64,000 nt of DNA, taken from positions 102,514 to 166,513 of the forward strand of contig PDZS01000005.1 of the NCBI GenBank assembly GCA_002753225.1, read 5' to 3'. Position numbers and translations under genes: made by a program. Positions within the stretch are counted from its first letter, which is position 1; every line of letters begins with the position of its first letter. The notes beneath the pieces are model-generated. The model did not search any database and was not told where the DNA came from. It saw only the letters and a program-made list of their open reading frames with translations. This document shows, one piece after another, positions 1 to 8,134 of this stretch. The DNA comes from Deltaproteobacteria bacterium YD0425bin51. Its GTDB lineage: Bacteria; Desulfobacterota; Desulfobacteria; Desulfobacterales; YD0425bin51.

Positions 1-1
1 T

Positions 2-2278
2 TTTTTAACATTATTAAATATTTGGGTTAAATATCATGAAGTATGGCAAAGAGAAAAAACTACAAATAGCTTGAAGAGGTTCTGCAAAAAACATTTTTTA
101 TCTTTTAAGCGAATGAAGGAATGGATAGATGTTCATGACCAGATTATAGAAATTTTGCAGGACTGCGGCATGAAAATTGGAAATAGTATTGAAATAATCT
201 GCGACCTTGATAATAAACATCCCATGTATGCTTCTATTCATAAATCAATACTTTCAGGTTTCCTTTCCAATATTTCTGTAAAAAAAGAGAAAAATACTTT
301 TTTAGCTGCAAAAGGAAAAGAAGTAATGATTTTTCCAGGCTCATATTTGTTTAATAAAGCAGGGGATTGGATTGTAGCTGCCGAAATAGTCGAGACGTCC
401 AAAATATTTGCTAGAACTGTAGCAAATATAGATAACAGATGGATAGAAAGTTTAGCTAAAGATGAGTGTAAATATAGCTACATAGAGCCTCATTGGGACA
501 AGGATAGAGGAGAAGTAGTTGCATTTGAACGGGTTGTCTTGTACGGGCTTATAATAGTTTCAAAAAGAATAGTTTCTTACTCAAGAATTGATGCGGAAGA
601 GGCATGTGAAATTTTTATAAGAGAAGCATTGATTGAAGAAGATATGAATGAAATATTGCCATTCATGAGATATAATATGATGCAGATTGATGCAATCCGC
701 GATATGGAAAATAAAATAAGGAGAAGGGAGCTTTTAGTATCTAAAGAAAACCTTTTTGCCTTTTACTTGGAAAGGTTAAAAGGGATATATGATATAAGAA
801 CTTTGAAAAAAAGAATAAAGGAAAATGGAGGAGATGAATTTTTAAGAATAACAAAAGAAGAGCTTTTACTTAAAAATCCTGACCATGATGAACTATCCCT
901 TTATCCTGATAAAATAAAATTAGGGGGGGAAAAGTTTTCTTGTAAATATCATTTTAACCCTGGTGATAAGATTGACGGTGTTACAGTTAATATCCCAGTA
1001 GAGCTTAAGAGCACAGTGTTTTGTGAAGAAATAGATTGGTTAATACCAGGTCTTTTAAAAGATAAAATTGCATTTTTAGTTAAAGGGCTACCTAAAGAGT
1101 ATAGAAAAAAACTTTTACCTCTTGCAAAAACAATTGATTTTATTGCTTTAAATATCCCTTGTAAAAGGGATTCATCTTTAATCAATACTCTTTCTTTATT
1201 TATTTACAAAGAATTTGGAGTAGATATCCCAGCTCAAGTATGGCAGATTGATAACCTGCCGGATTATCTCAAAATGCGAATAGCAATTACTGATTCAAAA
1301 GGTATGGAACTTTACGCTGCTAGAGATAAAGATGTTTTAAAAAATAATATGACAAACGAATTAGATGGGAATGAATTTGAAGAATTAAAAAAGAAATGGG
1401 AGCGGACTGGAATTACTTCTTGGGATTTTGAAAATATTCCAGAAAGCTTACAATTTAAGAAAGGGATATTTATTGTATATCCTTTTATAGAAAAAGATAA
1501 AGATTGTGTGAATCTGCGTTTATTAAAAAATAAAGACAAAGCTATATCTTTACACAAAGAAGGTTTAGCAGCCCTTTTTTCTCTTCATTTTTCAAAGGAT
1601 TTGAAATTTTTAAAAAAAAGTTTGGTGTTATCTTTTGAATTAAAAGATAAGGCTAAATATTTTGGGGGTTCAAAAGCAGTTGAAAAAGAGTTATATGATA
1701 GCATAATCTCTGAACTGTTCTGCAAAAATATTAGAAATAGAGAAGAGTTTGAGAGAGAGGCACATGCTATACTCCCAATAATTTTTGATAAAGCTAAAGA
1801 AAAACTAGAAGAAATAATAAAAGTAATAGATTCTTATTATGAGGTAAAAGTTACAATAAGCAGCCTGAGTATTTCAAACAAAAACAATAAGCTGATCTTG
1901 CAATTTTTAGAAGAAATAAGCTTTGAGTTAGAAAAAATAGTTCCACAAAACTTTATAACACTTTATGATAAAAGCAGGCTAATACATTTAGTTCGATATA
2001 TAAAAGCCCTTGAAATAAGATCAAAACGCGCTCTTTATAATTTTGAAAAAGATCAGGAAAAAGCAAATGAACTAAAGATATATACAAAAAAATTAAATGA
2101 ATTTGTAAAAGATATTTCAAGTTCAACATCAGATGAAAAGAAAAAGGCTTTAGAAGAATATTTCTGGTTAATTGAGGAATATAAAGTTTCAGTCTTTGCC
2201 CAAGAACTAAAAACACCATTTCCCATATCAAAAAAACGTTTAGATCAAAAATTAAATGAATTGGATAGATTAGTATAA
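2..2278 (+). CDS. hrpA: ATP-dependent RNA helicase HrpA, C-terminal part (5' end outside window)
   Basis: The frame is open from base 2 with no stop, so the TTG at 71 and ATG at 113 are internal codons rather than starts. The residues read from the window edge (FLTLLNIW, then KRFCKKHFLSFKRMKEW) match the linker that follows the helicase core in DEAH-box HrpA. The rest matches the HrpA C-terminal domain (DUF3418): FPGSYLF, AAEIVETSKIFARTVA, SYIEPHWDKDRG, FIREALIEED and the later DWLIPGLLKDK block. HrpA is a cytoplasmic 3'-5' RNA helicase that in E. coli acts on stalled ribosomes and mRNA. The DEAH motor must lie left of the window. About 758 residues are visible out of a usual 1200-1300. It ends in TAA with no downstream partner on this strand. 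Confidence 0.85.
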   Translation, partial: FLTLLNIWVKYHEVWQREKTTNSLKRFCKKHFLSFKRMKEWIDVHDQIIEILQDCGMKIGNSIEIICDLDNKHPMYASIHKSILSGFLSNISVKKEKNTFLAAKGKEVMIFPGSYLFNKAGDWIVAAEIVETSKIFARTVANIDNRWIESLAKDECKYSYIEPHWDKDRGEVVAFERVVLYGLIIVSKRIVSYSRIDAEEACEIFIREALIEEDMNEILPFMRYNMMQIDAIRDMENKIRRRELLVSKENLFAFYLERLKGIYDIRTLKKRIKENGGDEFLRITKEELLLKNPDHDELSLYPDKIKLGGEKFSCKYHFNPGDKIDGVTVNIPVELKSTVFCEEIDWLIPGLLKDKIAFLVKGLPKEYRKKLLPLAKTIDFIALNIPCKRDSSLINTLSLFIYKEFGVDIPAQVWQIDNLPDYLKMRIAITDSKGMELYAARDKDVLKNNMTNELDGNEFEELKKKWERTGITSWDFENIPESLQFKKGIFIVYPFIEKDKDCVNLRLLKNKDKAISLHKEGLAALFSLHFSKDLKFLKKSLVLSFELKDKAKYFGGSKAVEKELYDSIISELFCKNIRNREEFEREAHAILPIIFDKAKEKLEEIIKVIDSYYEVKVTISSLSISNKNNKLILQFLEEISFELEKIVPQNFITLYDKSRLIHLVRYIKALEIRSKRALYNFEKDQEKANELKIYTKKLNEFVKDISSSTSDEKKKALEEYFWLIEEYKVSVFAQELKTPFPISKKRLDQKLNELDRLV

Positions 2279-2426
2279 ATTTAATAGTGAAATAGTACTT
2301 TGCTATTTATGAAACAAAAATTAAATATTAATTGAATCCTTTGCCAAAGTAACAGCTAAAAAGCATTAGAGAATAATCAAATAGTAAACTTATTACATTG
2401 AATTATGAAAAAAAAGTGATACCAAA

Positions 2427-2458
2427 AACCAGTAACACTAAGCTGTTAAAGGCTGGTT
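2427..2458. terminator. imperfect hairpin between convergent genes
   Basis: AACCAG and TAACA pair with TGTTA and CTGGTT around a 6-nt loop, with a 4-nt bulge on the right arm. The hairpin lies between the end of the hrpA-like gene and the end of the opposing cardiolipin synthase gene. A-rich sequence precedes it and TTAAATTT follows. It could serve as a weak bidirectional terminator. The rest of the 228-base gap holds nothing I recognise. Confidence 0.3.
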
Positions 2459-2506
2459 AAATTTCTACACCCTAATCCTCTCTATTCTAAAGTAATCCTA
2501 ATCTTA

Positions 2507-3952
2507 TTATAAATATGGAGAAAATAGTTTTACAAAACCATCGCGAACACGTAAAAAAAGACTGCGGTTCTGAATTTTTTCTAAAATTATTTCTTCTCCT
2601 AAAGAAGCTGTATGATCAATATAATCAGCAAGTTCTGAAGATATTTTCTGATCATATATTTCTACATTAAATTCAAAATTGAGACGCAAACTGCGTGGAT
2701 CTATATTGCCTGAGCCTATAAGACTCCACATTTCATCGATCACAAAAAGTTTGTTATGGTGAAAAGGGGGTTCATGACGCCATATCCTGACCTTGTATTC
2801 AAGGAATTCCCATAAATATGAATTTGCAGCCCATTGTATAAATACAATATCTCCACAACGGGGGAGGACAATTTTAACATCAACACCGCGCATCGAAGCG
2901 CAATTGATTGCCGAAATTATGGACTGGTCAGGAATAAAATAAGGAGTCATAATACGGATTGATTTTCTAGCGGTTTGACAAGCGCCAACAATTGTCCAGA
3001 ATAGATTATTCAAATTCTCATCAGGTCCGCTGGTAATACCTCTTGCTAAAGAATTACCGTAGTTGTTGATTTCTGGAAAATAGATTTTACCTTCGATCAC
3101 TTCTTTAGTTGCAAAAAACCAATCTTCAGCAAAAACTCTTTGCAATTGACTAACAATTGGACCTTGCATTCGAAAATGAATATCCGCAACTGGTTTTCTG
3201 TTTTCAGGATCTTCTGCCATATGGTGAGCACTGATATTCATACCGCCAGAAAAACCTATTTCTCCATCAATTACAAGTATTTTTCTATGATTACGCAGAT
3301 TAAAATGGGCAAGTCTTGATGGAAGAAGTCCTAAAGGAGCAAAACTTGCTGGATAGACACCACATTTTCTAAGCCTGCGATAAACTTTTGAAAAATACCA
3401 ATATCCTCCTATTCCATCAATTAACAGATGAACTTTAACTCCTCTTTTTATAGCATTTGAAAAAGCTTCTATAAATTGACTACCGATTTTGTCATAATCA
3501 AAGATATAACTGCAGCAAGTTATTGAATACTTAGCTTTAGAAATTGCATTGAGCATTGCAGGAAATGCTTGTTCCCCATTGTAAAGTGGTTCGATCAGAT
3601 TTCCGCAGGTTAGGCTGTAATAAGAAATATGGTCTGTTAATCTCATAAGCGGCTCAAGTTGACCGAACTGCAAAGAAAAATTCGGATAACTTTCTGATCT
3701 AATTTCTTTGCATAATAAGTCCAAGTTAAAAGAATTAGCACTTCTTTTTGACATAATCCTATGAGCCCTGCGCTGTGTCCTATTAAAACCAAGGATAAAG
3801 TATAACAGAGGGCCTATAAATGGCAGCGCAAAACTTACAACAACCCAGAGCACTCCTGATCTGGGGTTACGCTTATTCAGAATAACATGCACCGCTGTTA
3901 TTGAAGCAACTACAATTTCAAGAATGAAAAGGAATAAATAATATTTTGACAT
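2507..3952 (-). CDS. cls: cardiolipin synthase (phospholipase D family)
   Basis: The protein has 481 residues, the usual length for bacterial Cls. Two hydrophobic segments (about residues 4-24 and 34-54) anchor it in the inner membrane. Two HKD catalytic motifs follow: NHRKILVIDG (H222, K224, D229) and HHNKLFVID (H399, K401, D406), each followed by the family's G-S/G-N residues. The enzyme joins two phosphatidylglycerols, or PG and another phospholipid, into cardiolipin. A GAGGAG sequence lies about 14 nt upstream of the ATG, a rather long spacing. It stands alone, about 34 nt downstream of the decayed rhodanese tail of the sulfur cluster on the same strand. Confidence 0.93.
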   Translation of the reverse strand: MSKYYLFLFILEIVVASITAVHVILNKRNPRSGVLWVVVSFALPFIGPLLYFILGFNRTQRRAHRIMSKRSANSFNLDLLCKEIRSESYPNFSLQFGQLEPLMRLTDHISYYSLTCGNLIEPLYNGEQAFPAMLNAISKAKYSITCCSYIFDYDKIGSQFIEAFSNAIKRGVKVHLLIDGIGGYWYFSKVYRRLRKCGVYPASFAPLGLLPSRLAHFNLRNHRKILVIDGEIGFSGGMNISAHHMAEDPENRKPVADIHFRMQGPIVSQLQRVFAEDWFFATKEVIEGKIYFPEINNYGNSLARGITSGPDENLNNLFWTIVGACQTARKSIRIMTPYFIPDQSIISAINCASMRGVDVKIVLPRCGDIVFIQWAANSYLWEFLEYKVRIWRHEPPFHHNKLFVIDEMWSLIGSGNIDPRSLRLNFEFNVEIYDQKISSELADYIDHTASLGEEIILEKIQNRSLFLRVRDGFVKLFSPYL

Positions 3953-3986
3953 ATCAATGAGTTTATGCTCCTCTTTCTATGGGAAG

Positions 3987-4076
3987 TTAAGGTCTTGCTG
4001 CCCATTCTGTCCATCCGGCATCATACCAATAAACATTGGTATAACCTAATATTGAATCTTTTGAAGGAATCAATGA
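3987..4076 (-). pseudogene. C-terminal tail of a broken rhodanese domain, in frame after a TAG
   Basis: Directly after the TAG stop (4077-4079) of the upstream permease-rhodanese gene, the same frame stays open for 29 codons to a TAA. It reads SLIPSKDSILGYTNVYWYDA followed by GWTEWAARP. The GYTNVYWYDAGWTEW stretch is typical of the end of a sulfurtransferase domain. The residues before the TAG (FLDTNWLALHLEKN) resemble the start of such a domain. The central part of about 70 residues, including the active-site loop, is missing. I infer a second rhodanese domain reduced by internal deletion and then cut by a nonsense codon. Stop readthrough cannot be excluded. Confidence 0.6.
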
Positions 4077-5372
4077 CTAATTTTTTTCTAAATGCAATGC
4101 CAGCCAATTGGTATCCAAAAATCCTGGAAGCAAAGAAGAGATATCCGAAAAATTTCCATTTTCTTTTGTAAGGAGGCCTGTAGAGGCAGATTCAGGCTTA
4201 TAAAAATAGTCACGCCACATATTAATCCGATGCGTCATTGCTTGCGGCAATGGTTCTTTACGGAGTGAAACAGGTTTTAGGCACCGTTCAATAAATCCAT
4301 TCAATCCGTCTGTTAAGAGATATACATTCTTAAATCCAATGCGTGCCAGAGAATCTCGTGCTTGAGCAGGATGTGTCATGCCGTTAGAATATAGCACGAT
4401 CATTCTTTTATCCTTATGCTTTTTTACAAACTGAATCAAATCTGGAAGTTCTACATTAAAAGCTCCCCGAATATGAAAAAAATTGAATTCTTTTGCAGGA
4501 CGCACATCTATAGCAATTACTTGGGGGTCTTTATTATAAAGCAAATCCGCAAGTTCTTCAGGCTCGACATGGTCGGCTGCTAAGGCAACAGAACTTAGCA
4601 GAGCTTTTTCAGAATGATTTGAAATCATTTCCTGAGTTCCTGTTATTTGTTTTTTTGTGCTTTCAGTGTCTTGAAACAAAAATAAAGAACCCGCACTTAT
4701 AATCAAAATGAGGCTGAAAGCACGTAGAAATGGAGTATTTAAATAGACACCATTTTGTTTCGCAGGTGATTTTATTTTTTCAATATATTCTGCTCCCCAA
4801 AAACAGCTTACAGCTATCAGAGTGAATAAAAATGCAAAAACAGGTTTTGTCATACCTAAATTATTATAAACAAAAGCTAATCCTTCTTGGCCGAAATTCT
4901 GCTGTGAGCTTTGTCCCCATGTATATAAAGGTTTAATAATTGAAAATAGCTCATTAAAAAATATGCTGCCAATGATGGTACCAATAAGAAACACAACAGC
5001 ATCTAATTTTCCTGAAGCCATACCAACAGCAGCAGTTCCAGGGCACCATCCGCTCATGACAAATCCTACTCCAAATATAAGACCTGCAACGATATAAGCT
5101 CCGTAGTAAGTTTTCATGAAGTAAATATCAGTAGATGGATCAATTAAACCAAGACCGATAAAAAACGATAGACCAATCATAGCAATTATCAAAGCTGAAA
5201 ACATCACTTTCAATACAGTCATATCTTTAAAATAAAATATTCCCGAAAGCCGTCTAGAACTTCCGAATCCAGCTCGTTCAAGGGTAAGTCCAAAGAAGAA
5301 TCCAATAAAAAGTGAAATAAAAAACGCGCTTCCTGAATTTAACATATCTAAGCCATAAAAAGTTTTAATCAT
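4077..5372 (-). CDS. YeeE/YedE-type permease half fused to a rhodanese-like domain
   Basis: Residues 1 to about 235 are hydrophobic with the YeeE/YedE (DUF395) signatures ERAGFGSSRRLSG and SGWCPGTAAVG (C110). Proteins of this family import thiosulfate or related sulfur compounds, as shown for TsuA; a split two-gene form is also known (PmpA/PmpB type). Residues about 265-365 form a rhodanese fold (IAIDVRPAKEF, FHIRGAFNV), but the active-site loop reads VLYSNGMTHPAQ. Serine 329 stands where the catalytic cysteine belongs, so it may bind rather than transfer sulfur. The ATG overlaps the stop of the other permease half by 8 nt, with AAGGAGG inside that gene. The C-terminus is discussed under the tail at 3987-4076. 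Confidence 0.82.
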   Translation of the reverse strand: MIKTFYGLDMLNSGSAFFISLFIGFFFGLTLERAGFGSSRRLSGIFYFKDMTVLKVMFSALIIAMIGLSFFIGLGLIDPSTDIYFMKTYYGAYIVAGLIFGVGFVMSGWCPGTAAVGMASGKLDAVVFLIGTIIGSIFFNELFSIIKPLYTWGQSSQQNFGQEGLAFVYNNLGMTKPVFAFLFTLIAVSCFWGAEYIEKIKSPAKQNGVYLNTPFLRAFSLILIISAGSLFLFQDTESTKKQITGTQEMISNHSEKALLSSVALAADHVEPEELADLLYNKDPQVIAIDVRPAKEFNFFHIRGAFNVELPDLIQFVKKHKDKRMIVLYSNGMTHPAQARDSLARIGFKNVYLLTDGLNGFIERCLKPVSLRKEPLPQAMTHRINMWRDYFYKPESASTGLLTKENGNFSDISSLLPGFLDTNWLALHLEKN

Positions 5373-5883
5373 CCCATTGCCTCCTTACAAAATAAGCTGC
5401 AGCATATCCTCCTGCAAAAACGCAGATAAGAAATATCAAACTACCGCTTAATAATAATGCGCCTCCAGTCAATGCCTGACCTGATGTGCATCCACCGGCA
5501 AGACGACTAGCAAATCCGACTAATAATCCGCCGATGAGAGTAAAAATCAGCCTAGTTTTTGAAGAAACTGCATTCCCTTTTTCAATAACTAGTTTTTTCA
5601 GACGCTGGGCAATAACAGCAGAAGATAGTCCACCTAAAAATACACCAATCAGCATATAAACTAGATAATAGCGAAGAGGTTGATCTCCCCATGCTCCAAA
5701 GTATTCGCTGGAAATTGTGTGGTTAGGTGCAATAAATCCTGATATAAATGCACCAATGCGTGCAATTCCAGATGAAGCGCCGAGTCCGGCGCCAAGGAAT
5801 AAAAATGACGCTAGTAAAACTATCCCAAGCATTGCTCCTGCAAGATAAGGATTGCTGTATGGTTTTTGATTTTCAGATTTCAA
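5365..5883 (-). CDS. YeeE/YedE-type permease, other half
   Basis: A small integral membrane protein with about four hydrophobic segments and the family signature RLAGGCTSGQALTGGALL near residue 135, equivalent to the SGWCPGTAA motif of its partner. I place the start at the TTG at 5883 (172 residues). AAAGGAG lies 7 nt before it, and this start falls just after the stop of the preceding gene. An upstream in-frame GTG at 5916 lacks a good ribosome site and would overlap the previous gene. With the next gene it probably forms one split permease for thiosulfate or polysulfide-like substrates; the substrate is inferred from the family and the rhodanese neighbours. Confidence 0.8.
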   Translation of the reverse strand: MKSENQKPYSNPYLAGAMLGIVLLASFLFLGAGLGASSGIARIGAFISGFIAPNHTISSEYFGAWGDQPLRYYLVYMLIGVFLGGLSSAVIAQRLKKLVIEKGNAVSSKTRLIFTLIGGLLVGFASRLAGGCTSGQALTGGALLLSGSLIFLICVFAGGYAAAYFVRRQWDD

Positions 5884-5902
5884 TGATTTTCTCCTTTCGT
5901 AA

Positions 5903-7906
5903 TTAACATCCCGCACTCTTTTTTTTAGGTAATTGTGGTTTAATATCTGGAATTGGTTCTTGAACCTTAGGGATTGGAGCTTGTAACAAAGGCGAAGTTG
6001 ATTTGGGTAAAGTCGGGATAGTTCCTATTTTTTCAAGGCTTTCTGACCAATAGGATTCAAGACCTCCATATAAAACTTTAATCTGGCGCTGAGTTTTCTG
6101 AGATAGAATTCCTGCAAGAATCATGGCTATGGATCCATCCCGATCTACAATTATCAAAGGGATAGTACCTGCAAGATAAACAGGGTTATCAATTAAATCG
6201 GCTATATCTATATTTTTTGAGCCTGGCAGACTGTAATCCTTGAAATATTCTGCAGGTCTGATATCAGCAATTTCAAATGTGCCGGGAAGATCCATAAGCA
6301 GGTGTTTAAGTTCAGAGGCTGAAATCCTTTCAGGTAACTTGACCAGCTTCTGGGGGGTTGATATTGCAGCAATATCCTTAGTAGCTTTTGCAGCTTCAAA
6401 CATGGGAAATCCTGCTTTAATCCATGCATCGCTCCCACCTTCAAGGTTGCGGGGCTTTTTAAATCCCTGACGTTCTAAAATTCCAGCTGCCATGCTGGAG
6501 CGATATGCAGAATTACAAACTGTTACAACTGGTTCTGCAGAATCCAGCTGTATAGATAGTTCCGCAAGATGGTTGAGAGGCAGATTCAGAACCGAACCGA
6601 TTCGTAATGCCGTCCACTCTGCCGGAAGTCTGACATCAACAATAACTGGCGCTTCACCTTTTTCCATTGAAGTATAAAGTTCCATTGGAGAAATAGGTTC
6701 TCCTGAAATTAGCTTTAAATTAGCTTTTTTCCATGATTCAAGGGTAATAATACCAGCTTTATATCCCACTCTGTTCAGACGGAATAAGGCCTCTTTAAGT
6801 TCCTGAGAGTTTCCACATATCACAAGTTCAGAATCCCATGGCACCATAATCCCTGTCCATGTTTCTAATCGTCCACGAAGCCCTATATTAACAGAATTTG
6901 GAATATGACTTTCCGCATATAATTTGGCATCCCTTAAATCCAATACATAATATTTTTTAATATCTGTCAGATTCATATTGGGTTGAACTTCTTCTTGAAT
7001 AGGTGCATTCCATTCTATAAGAGGAGGGCCACTCTGATTAAGTTTTGCATTATGTTTAAAATACTGCGGAGCTTCAGGAAGTCCCTCCAGCAGTGCAGCA
7101 ATAAATTCATTTCGTTTGGTGTATTTAAAGTATGAATTGGAAACTTTTTCTTTACCAATGGTGGAAAAAGGTTCATCACTTAAATGTGCTCCACATAATG
7201 AACCAGCTCCATGAGCTGGAAAAAATTTGACAGAATCATTTAATTTGGAAAGTTTCTTTGTCCATGAATCAAACATAGCAGAAGCCAGCCATGCTGCAGA
7301 AGTAGCACCTCCCATTAAATCCGGACGCCCTACACTCCCTACAAACAAAACATCGCCAGTAAACATCATTTCAGGTACGTCCGGTTTATCTTTGGCATAA
7401 ACAAGAGCACACATTCCATCTGGTGTATGGCCAGGCGTATCAATAAATTTAATTAATGCTTTGCCAATTTTAAGGGTCGAGCCGTCTTCCAGAGGTTCAA
7501 TTTTATACTCTGCACCACTTTTTTTACTTTGATAAATTTGGCATTTAAGGGAATTAACCATTTCTGTATGACCAGCAACAAAATCTGCATGGGAATGAGT
7601 TAAATAAACCCCTTTTATTGTAATATTTTCTTTTTTTGCCGTATCAAGATAGGTAGATATATCTCTCACAGGATCTACCATTAAGGCTTCACCATCACTG
7701 ATTAAGAGATATGAATACACAGATAATACCGGTAGATTGAATTGAATTACTTTAAATCCAGGAAATGAATATGTTCCAGAAATTGAATGGAATGCGGAAT
7801 CCATACCATGTGAGGCAGATTCTGAATCTTTAATATCTGCCGCGCATAAAATCGAAACTATTGCAAAACAGTTCAATAGAATTGCCAAATATTTAATGTA
7901 TCTCAT
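5903..7906 (-). CDS. exported metallo-beta-lactamase-fold protein with three rhodanese-like domains
   Basis: After a signal peptide comes a metallo-beta-lactamase domain of the persulfide dioxygenase/glyoxalase II type: THSHADFVAGH (H107, H109, D111; numbering from the upstream ATG at 7915), DTPGHTPDG (H163), FTGDVLF (D188) and FPAHGAG (H235). Three rhodanese-like domains follow. The first has VICGNS (C367). The second has a full active loop, VCNSAYRSS (C467). The third has IIVDRDGS, with aspartate 591 replacing the cysteine. The protein ends in Lys-Lys-Lys-Ser-Ala-Gly-Cys. GAAGG abuts the first ATG but sits 9 nt before the second (7906), so I chose the latter. It probably oxidises or relays sulfane sulfur in the periplasm, feeding the adjacent permease halves. 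Confidence 0.85.
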   Translation of the reverse strand: MRYIKYLAILLNCFAIVSILCAADIKDSESASHGMDSAFHSISGTYSFPGFKVIQFNLPVLSVYSYLLISDGEALMVDPVRDISTYLDTAKKENITIKGVYLTHSHADFVAGHTEMVNSLKCQIYQSKKSGAEYKIEPLEDGSTLKIGKALIKFIDTPGHTPDGMCALVYAKDKPDVPEMMFTGDVLFVGSVGRPDLMGGATSAAWLASAMFDSWTKKLSKLNDSVKFFPAHGAGSLCGAHLSDEPFSTIGKEKVSNSYFKYTKRNEFIAALLEGLPEAPQYFKHNAKLNQSGPPLIEWNAPIQEEVQPNMNLTDIKKYYVLDLRDAKLYAESHIPNSVNIGLRGRLETWTGIMVPWDSELVICGNSQELKEALFRLNRVGYKAGIITLESWKKANLKLISGEPISPMELYTSMEKGEAPVIVDVRLPAEWTALRIGSVLNLPLNHLAELSIQLDSAEPVVTVCNSAYRSSMAAGILERQGFKKPRNLEGGSDAWIKAGFPMFEAAKATKDIAAISTPQKLVKLPERISASELKHLLMDLPGTFEIADIRPAEYFKDYSLPGSKNIDIADLIDNPVYLAGTIPLIIVDRDGSIAMILAGILSQKTQRQIKVLYGGLESYWSESLEKIGTIPTLPKSTSPLLQAPIPKVQEPIPDIKPQLPKKKSAGC

Positions 7907-7920
7907 AATTTTCATCCTTC

Positions 7921-8079
7921 TTACAGTTTTTGTTCCTCTTTTTCACAAATACAATCTTTATCATCACACTGCTTGCAGAGATAGACATCAGATTTTTTAT
8001 CGAATATTATTTTTTTGCCTACCCGATAAAAGATAAATGCAGCTAACATCAGTGCCAGAGAATATAATATAAATGACAT
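7921..8079 (-). CDS. 52-residue single-pass membrane peptide with four cysteines
   Basis: An ATG at 8079 preceded by AAAGGAG at 9-nt spacing opens a 52-codon frame ending in TAA. The N-terminus is hydrophobic (FILYSLALMLAAFIFY), followed by basic residues and a charged tail with CKQC and CIC cysteines, ending KEEQKL. By the positive-inside rule the Cys-rich tail would face the cytoplasm. The gene lies 14 nt before the exported beta-lactamase/rhodanese gene and 55 nt after ftsH, all on one strand. I do not recognise the family. A metal-, Fe-S- or persulfide-carrying role would suit the context but is inference. Confidence 0.65.
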   Translation of the reverse strand: MSFILYSLALMLAAFIFYRVGKKIIFDKKSDVYLCKQCDDKDCICEKEEQKL

Positions 8080-8134
8080 TATAATGTACTCCTTTCTTAA
8101 ATAATAACTTAATTTTCTAATTTCTATTCTTCAT

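Noticed and set aside
71..112. Start of the first gene at TTG 71 or ATG 113
   Set aside because: The frame is open to base 2 and the upstream residues match the HrpA linker, so these codons are internal.
4077..4079. TAG read as pyrrolysine
   Set aside because: No pyl genes in the window and the following domain lacks its core, so erosion is simpler.
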